Part shown: positions 58,801 to 64,000 of the stretch, one piece after another
Position numbering within the stretch: the first letter of the stretch is position 1
Layout: every line of letters begins with the position of its first letter
DNA from: Phytophthora sp. 'mugwort'
Lineage: Eukaryota > Oomycota > Peronosporomycetes > Peronosporales > Peronosporaceae
DNA: 64,000 nucleotides
Direction of reading: 5' to 3'
NCBI GenBank assembly: GCA_033558025.1
Contig: JAUCEF010000005.1
Coordinates: 1,054,001-1,118,000, forward strand
Notes under the pieces: generated by a model
What the model was told of the DNA's origin: nothing
The model's database searches: none
What the model saw: only the letters and a program-made list of their open reading frames with translations
Program-made: the position numbers and the translations under genes

Positions 58801-59668
58801 CCGCTGTCCATAAAGCCAGTTGTCTCGGCACAGCATCCTCCTCCGCCAGAAACTTGGCCTTCTCCTCCTTCTTCTTCTCTTCATGAAGTTGTTGCTGCTT
58901 CTCACGCTGCTCCTTCTCCACGGCTTTCTCGCCATTAAGCGGTGGCTTACTACCACCAGTCAAAGGAACAAAGAAAACTGCAGGCTTCGTCTTCACCACG
59001 TTCTTCTTCGTCGTCTGGTTTCCCCCAGACTTCAACGAGATGCTGCTAAACTTGAACTTCTTCAGAGTAACACCTCCCGTCGCCGCAGCCTTAGCCGGTG
59101 CCACAGTCGTCATAGGAGGATCTGTTGCTGTCCTCTTCTTGTCGGAACTAGAGCCACTGCTCTCAACAGCTTCAACCTCCTTGGTCGCAGTAATTGCAGC
59201 TTCTCGTGGCTTCACGTCATCCACGTGTCCATTCGCCTCTTCCTCCTCCTTCTTAGGCAACAGTATCGACTCGGATCTCTTGCGTCTCGCCCTCGTCTCA
59301 CTCCTGCTTCTGCTACTGCGTCTGCTGCTCTTCCTGGAGCTCCTTTCTCGCTTTTTCTTGGAGCTGCTGCGTCTACTGACCGAGCGGCTTCTGGATCTCG
59401 ATCTGGAACGCGAAATCGAGCGCCGTCTCTCTCTCCGCTCCGTCTTGGATCGCTTGTGGCGGCGTCTGTCGCCCGACTTGGACGAGCGATGGCGCTCCCA
59501 AGACCGCGATCTGGATCGGGACGCACCGCTCGACGACGAGTGCGATCTGGAGCGCGAGCGCTTGCGACGAGAAGAGGAAGACGAATGGCGGTGCGACGAC
59601 GGGCGCGCGCTACGGCTACGACTGCGCCGCCGTCGGTGGCAACTTGGACTCGCGGTGTCTTGCGCCAT
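55848..59668 (-). CDS. DDX46: Spliceosomal DEAD-box helicase DDX46/Prp5
   Basis: Six proposed exons (57190-59668, 56887-57113, 56719-56817, 56497-56640, 56042-56425, 55848-55970) encode 1,151 residues in phase. The protein remodels U2 snRNP at prespliceosome formation. Residues 1-150 are an Arg-Ser domain. The family motif DPLDAYM lies near 320, the Q motif and AKTGSGKT at ~565-595, [13 protein letters not shown], the DEAD box ([12 protein letters not shown]) near 705, [23 protein letters not shown] and [10 protein letters not shown]. The C-terminus keeps [15 protein letters not shown] and the KH-like ending [20 protein letters not shown] then [10 protein letters not shown], as in DDX46. The last codons read [13 protein letters not shown]. 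Confidence 0.93.
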
Positions 59669-59873
59669 GTCAATGCGGAAATGGAAACTGAGGGAAATCC
59701 GTGGCTGGTACTTTGAAGGGGCAGTTTTCCTACTTGCTGATTGGAGGATAATAACAGAAGAGCCGACGCGGATTGAACGAAAAGGTGTATGGTGTGGGAA
59801 AGGATTTGGACATTAGAGGACAAAAGTGGACACTAGTGGGAAAATTTTGTCTGCCTAGGGAGGAATCGTGTAG

Positions 59874-62800
59874 TTAGAAGTAGAGGTACTCTTTTCGCTT
59901 GCGCTTTGAGAAGATAATGGCGCCAAACATGAGCGAATCATAGTGAGGGAAGTCGTTCGAGTTGGGCAGGTGGCCGATCTCACCAAACGTCGTCATGCCC
60001 ATCAACGACGCCCCACCCGACCAGTCCTTATACGCACCGACCTGCGAGGATGAGAGAGAAAACACACATTAGCTTAAAAGTACTTCATCGTGGAAAGGTA
60101 CACAATCATTAACACGTACCATCTCGGCCATACTCTTGTGGCCCAACAGAGCCTGCACTCCGGCTGACAGGAACATCAGACAGCCGATCGTCTCGTGGAT
60201 GTAAAACTTGTTGCTCTCCACAGCTTGCGCTCCCATCTACATTACAACACAAGTATGTCAAGAGACATTGCATCATGGAACGAAATACCACTCCAGATAT
60301 ACACAAACCTTGTTGATGGCGGTCTTCAAGGACTGCGCGGATGTCTCCATCAGCACAACGTTGGTGCCGGACGCGACCGAACTGGTTGTGCTAAGCGAAC
60401 CATCCTCGTTGATACCAGTAATCACTGCTGTCATGTTAATGAGCTTGGACCAGTCACTCGATTGCATTGAGCATAGCGACGAGGAGGAGTTTACATCAAT
60501 GCTGCGATCGACCTCCATTTGGTTCGATACGAAATCGATGGTAGTGCCCAGTGGGTGTAGACTGCCAAGCCGAGGGAACCCAATCGAAGAAAGCTCTGTT
60601 TGGCTCTTGTCTGATGCCACATCGAGCCACTGCAGGCAAGAGCAACAGATTTCACGATTAGAGGTTAACAAGTTAACAGGTTAAAATACACCAGCTCCAG
60701 GCCTTTACCTCTTGATACACTTCAGCTGCAGGCTTGCAATCAATCTCGTAGATGGTCTTGTTCGACGCCTTCGTGACCGTGCCCATGCAGTACTCGCTAT
60801 TTACCCCAACTGGACTGTACCCGCTGAACCAGCTCACATACGTCTCCACGCTCGGAAAGCACAGCGCAAATGCGATGCCCATTTCAGTCCAGTCACCTCG
60901 GCCATCCCGAACACTTTTCGTATAATCTGAACTGCTGCTACTGCTGATCTGGATCCAAGACACAGACACCTCCCCCTCACCGTGTCTAGTAGCATCTGAC
61001 GAGCAGCCACCGATAATTGGGCAATGAATAGCTTCACGTATACCATCAATCGCATGCTCTACAAAGAGCGGACATGCGTACGTAGCAATGAACGCCGGCT
61101 TTTCCCCAGCATCAACATCACCTGCCACGCGGGAAAATGCCGTTTTTGCTGCAGCATACGTCTTTTCATGTGCATCGCTCTGTGAATACTCCGCGTGGAC
61201 AACGGAATAAATTCCATGGGGATCATTTACACCCCACAAAGTGACGAGACCTTCGTCGTTATGTCGGTTCACAGAAACCCAAGCATTCTCATCACACATG
61301 CCACGAGCGATTGTGCCACCGATGTAAGGTACTCCAGGAGCTAGTTGGCGCAGAAGGTTCACGATCACTTCAGCGCTAAACCCGGTTGAAAAGCCAACGA
61401 CCACGAAATGGACATCACCTCCGAGTTTTGTCATCAGTTCCTGAAAGGCTCCAGTCATCGCGAGGACTTCAGTCTTGTTTGTAGCCCATGCCGAAGCCGC
61501 ATGGACGTAGCTACTACTGTTTTGCGGCGGGAGTCTCTCCATCGAGCTCGATCGTCGTTCTGCATCATCCTGATTGTCATGATTTGGCGGAACTGATTGC
61601 CGCACAGGGTCTTGCGATGGGCCGCGACGGCTAGCGCTGGTGGGACGTCCTCTGCCTGCGTTTTTCGCGCGAACAGCCTGTGGCTTGGCTACACCCAGTT
61701 GGTTATCTCGGACGTAATGGGTTGCACGCTCAATACTAACTTCCGAGTGCGAGCGACGTACTCGACGCATATGCTTCGAGCCGCGGGCTGCCTGCTCACC
61801 GTAGCTGTGACGTTCTGGTATCTGCAAATTGCTTTGCCGTTGCTTCCCGGCAGAGATCTTTCTTGACGTCCGCAAGTTGGAATCGCGGCGCTCTCGCTCG
61901 TCAAGTGTATCTGGAAGTTCACGATATTGAAGGTGAGAGCGGCTGTTTCCATCCTCCTTCTCTTCCTCGTCATTGTCCAAGCTGATCCGACGATACTTAC
62001 GAGGCATTCGCTCCTCCTTCCCAACAGGAACTTGCTCCGGTTCATCTCGCGGGGTTCCCAGTGCTCCGGATAGGTCTTGCGAGTGCGAAGGGCTAGGCAG
62101 GCGAAGCTGCTGAGCACCGCCCGGCTCGCCACCTGCAGCGAGTTGCTGCTGCTCGGTGCTGCGTTGAATCCAATCCTTGAAATCCTCTTGGTTATTAAGC
62201 TCCCTACCACTCTTTGACCGATGGTGGGACACCACGCACTTGCTACACACACGAATACTCGGTTGGTGGCGCGACAGCACCTGCTTACCTGTGTCATTGT
62301 GCGTGAAGCTAATTGAGGGCACGCGGATCGTACTGCTGCACGCCCAGCAGATCACTTCACCGCATGTCCGGCAGTGGTGGCGTCGACGGAAGATCGGTGA
62401 GAAGCGCTTATTACAAAGCACGCAGAAGCGGCGTTCTCTGTGTCGAAAACAAGGTGGGAAAAGATGCTCATTAAACCGAATTCATGCAACAAAGTCCTCT
62501 GAGGACGTGGTGCAACGTACTTGTCTTTCACCCAAGCGGACGTCTTTACGACAGATATTTCTTGGAGCTCTGGAGGGTCCTCGAGCAAGTCCCGTAGGCC
62601 GCGAGCAAGCTGCATGACCATTTCAACAGCAGGGTTACTGCGGAACAGGCTCACCATAGGTGGGGGCCGCTGGAACGCGATGGAAATCGTGACAAAGTCA
62701 TCCTTATAGTCCGGCGAAGAGGTGCGTTCAAACTTGCAGATCAGTGCATCGAACTGCGAGCGCTCCAGGTTGTTACCCTGGATGTGTGGCATGCCGCCCA

Positions 62801-63671
62801 CCTCCGCCAGCGATTCCTGGAACAAATAGCATGCCACAATGTCTCCGCCTGACGTCTCTATGCCAATATACTGTCAATAAATTACACGCACATACACAGC
62901 GTCAGTGGATCACCTGGCTCGTCAAAGAGGCCAGCATTGCAAGTAACGGCTGAAATTTAGAAGAAATACAGCAAGCATCGCACGCGCCACGTCGTGTCGT
63001 CGGTTGCTGCAATGCGACTGACTACGCACCTCCAACACGTAGAAGTCGGAAGATTTACTAGCCAGTGAGCCCGACTTAATGGCCCACCACTTGATGGCGG
63101 CTTGCTTGTACATCTCGCGGGCGTCTCGTGGTGGGTTGGCGCTCGGGTAGACACCAGTACCGTTAAGATCTTCGAGCACCTCTGCATCAAGGAACATGTC
63201 GCCCAACACCTTGCGCATGAAGAGCTTGAACTTGTCCGACGTCTTGAGGTCGTAGATGGTCTTGAGCACGTTGGGAAACGCCGCGTTAGCGAACACGACG
63301 GCCTTGGCCGAGACTGACTCGGACCAGTCCGAGCTGGGCTTGTACACCCCAATGTCATTCTTGCAGTCGTGCACCTTCCAGAGCGCGTTGCTCGAGTCGG
63401 ACAGCAGGCCGAGGCACGAACGCGCGCGGTTCTCCGCGTATTTGTGCAAGCGAATTTTACGCTCGTACGAGAGTGACGGGCCCTGCGGTGGCGGGATATA
63501 CTCGTCGTCCTGCGAATTGGAGTTATCGGCCGAGTCGCTCCAGTCCGGCGCATTTGCTACTGCGGCTGCAGCGGCAGCGTGGGCATTTGCGTTCGCGTCC
63601 ATTGCGGCCTCGGGGACTGCAGTCGCTTTGGCTGCTGTCGCTGCTGGCGGCACCACGCCGCTCTGGTTCAT
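59874..63671 (-). CDS. START-like/FYVE/FIST multidomain protein
   Basis: Six proposed exons (63030-63671, 62521-62870, 60709-62437, 60309-60629, 60120-60236, 59874-60041) encode 1,108 residues. Residues ~60-330 resemble the START-like lipid-binding domain of oomycete FYVE proteins (DFYVLEYIGIETSGGDIVAC across an intron). The FYVE finger (~327-395) is complete: WVKDKERRFCVLC, RRRHHCRTCG, CWAC and RVCSKC. It predicts PI3P-membrane binding. A charged Ser/Arg linker follows. From ~650 a FIST N domain begins (VHFVVVGFSTGFSAE, VPYIGGTIARGM, PIIGGCSSDA). The FIST C part runs to the end (GTTIDFVSNQME, VESNKFYIHETIGCLMFLSA, MGMTTFGEIGHL). FIST is a ligand-sensing fold known from bacterial signal proteins and FBXO22. 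Confidence 0.85.
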
Positions 63672-64000
63672 CTTGCCGCCTGTGGGTTCTGTAGTGATGA
63701 TCTGTTGCTACTGACTAGCTTAATTGGCGTGTGACGAAGCCGCCGATGGACGATCAGACCAGATGGGATACTTCTTGCCGTCGGCTCGCGATCTCTCTCT
63801 TTCTCTCTCGTGGACTCGGTGTCTTGGTCTGCAATGAAGTCGAGCTCGCTGAAGGGAATGGGAGGTACTGAGTCCTGTGGGAATCCGAGAACACAATGAG
63901 AAATGCCCAGTGCTTTATGCCCAATGGCGCTCGCGGCGCTTACCCGGACGCAAATCGCCTTGTATTCCGTTCACTTTCCATGAACGTTTCCACGGGCAAA
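63672..64000. other. Right-edge sequence, no gene assigned
   Basis: This stretch holds the promoter of the START-FYVE-FIST gene. A possible minus-strand exon at ~63720-63878 (PPIPFSELDFIADQDTES, bounded by CAG on its 5' side) could be the 3' end of a gene entering from the right edge. The frame of the next exon cannot be fixed from the remaining bases. Confidence 0.3.

Noticed and set aside
58820..59816. Long leucine/arginine-rich plus-strand frames
   Set aside because: They are the complement of the Arg-Ser and charged N-terminus of DDX46.
62906..62978. Possible small extra exon in the START region
   Set aside because: It keeps phase, but joining 63030 directly to 62870 gives the better START-like strand (FYVLEYIGIET).
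1..64000. CRISPR array, bacterial operon or phage features
   Set aside because: Introns, eukaryotic protein families and retroelements show nuclear eukaryotic DNA. No regularly spaced repeats are present.

Overview
The window is nuclear DNA from a eukaryote. The best fit is an oomycete of the Phytophthora/Peronosporales type. The reasons are very tight gene spacing, short introns (about 50-160 bp) with GTACGT/GTAAGT-like donors, many divergent and convergent gene pairs, two possible oomycete-style initiator sites, ciliary/basal-body genes expected in a zoospore former, and one island of decayed Gypsy, Copia, LINE, hAT and Tc1/mariner elements. The species cannot be fixed from the sequence alone.

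Left gene-dense block (1-28.3 kb): a partial CAAX protease RCE1 (-) is divergent from an AAMP/Sqt1-like WD40 ribosome-assembly factor (+). eIF4E (-) is divergent from a 2,573-residue RPGRIP1L-like transition-zone protein with an EF-hand-like array (+). This is followed by a CC2D1/Lgd ESCRT-III regulator (-), a RecQ helicase (-) divergent from an Sfi1-like repeat protein (+), eIF3h (-) divergent from the ribosome-assembly factor MRT4 (+), ribulose-phosphate 3-epimerase (-) divergent from mitoribosomal mS33 (+), a small basic protein (+), a GNAT acetyltransferase (-), a 120-residue unknown (-), and a multi-pass membrane protein (-) overlapping an upstream unknown (-). Exon joins were derived by hand and checked for phase. 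They are predictions.

Gene-poor island (about 28.3-50.9 kb): I see no intact gene here. It holds a 1.03-kb non-autonomous TIR element with a 6-bp target duplication, a degenerate Copia element (+) ending in reverse transcriptase beside an inverted, truncated Gypsy element (-) with one 304-bp LTR, a hAT transposase pseudogene carrying a near-perfect 66-nt foldback, a LINE remnant (-), a broken DD34E transposase (+), a frameshifted copy of what looks like a multicopy family (-), a tRNA-like remnant, and several simple or tandem repeats. Large parts have no recognisable content.

Right gene-dense block (50.9-64 kb): a tandem B-box protein with SUMO-type motifs (+), a SPRY-domain protein (+), the spliceosomal DEAD-box helicase DDX46/Prp5 (-), and a 1,108-residue protein joining a START-like domain, a FYVE finger and a FIST module (-).

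Functionally the window mixes translation/ribosome factors (AAMP, eIF4E, eIF3h, MRT4, mS33), cilium/centriole proteins (RPGRIP1L-like, Sfi1-like), membrane-trafficking or phosphoinositide proteins (CC2D1, START-FYVE-FIST) and nucleic-acid helicases (RecQ, DDX46). These are housekeeping genes sharing short intergenic promoters, not one pathway. The two most unusual proteins are the START-FYVE-FIST fusion and the RPGRIP1L/EF-hand fusion.
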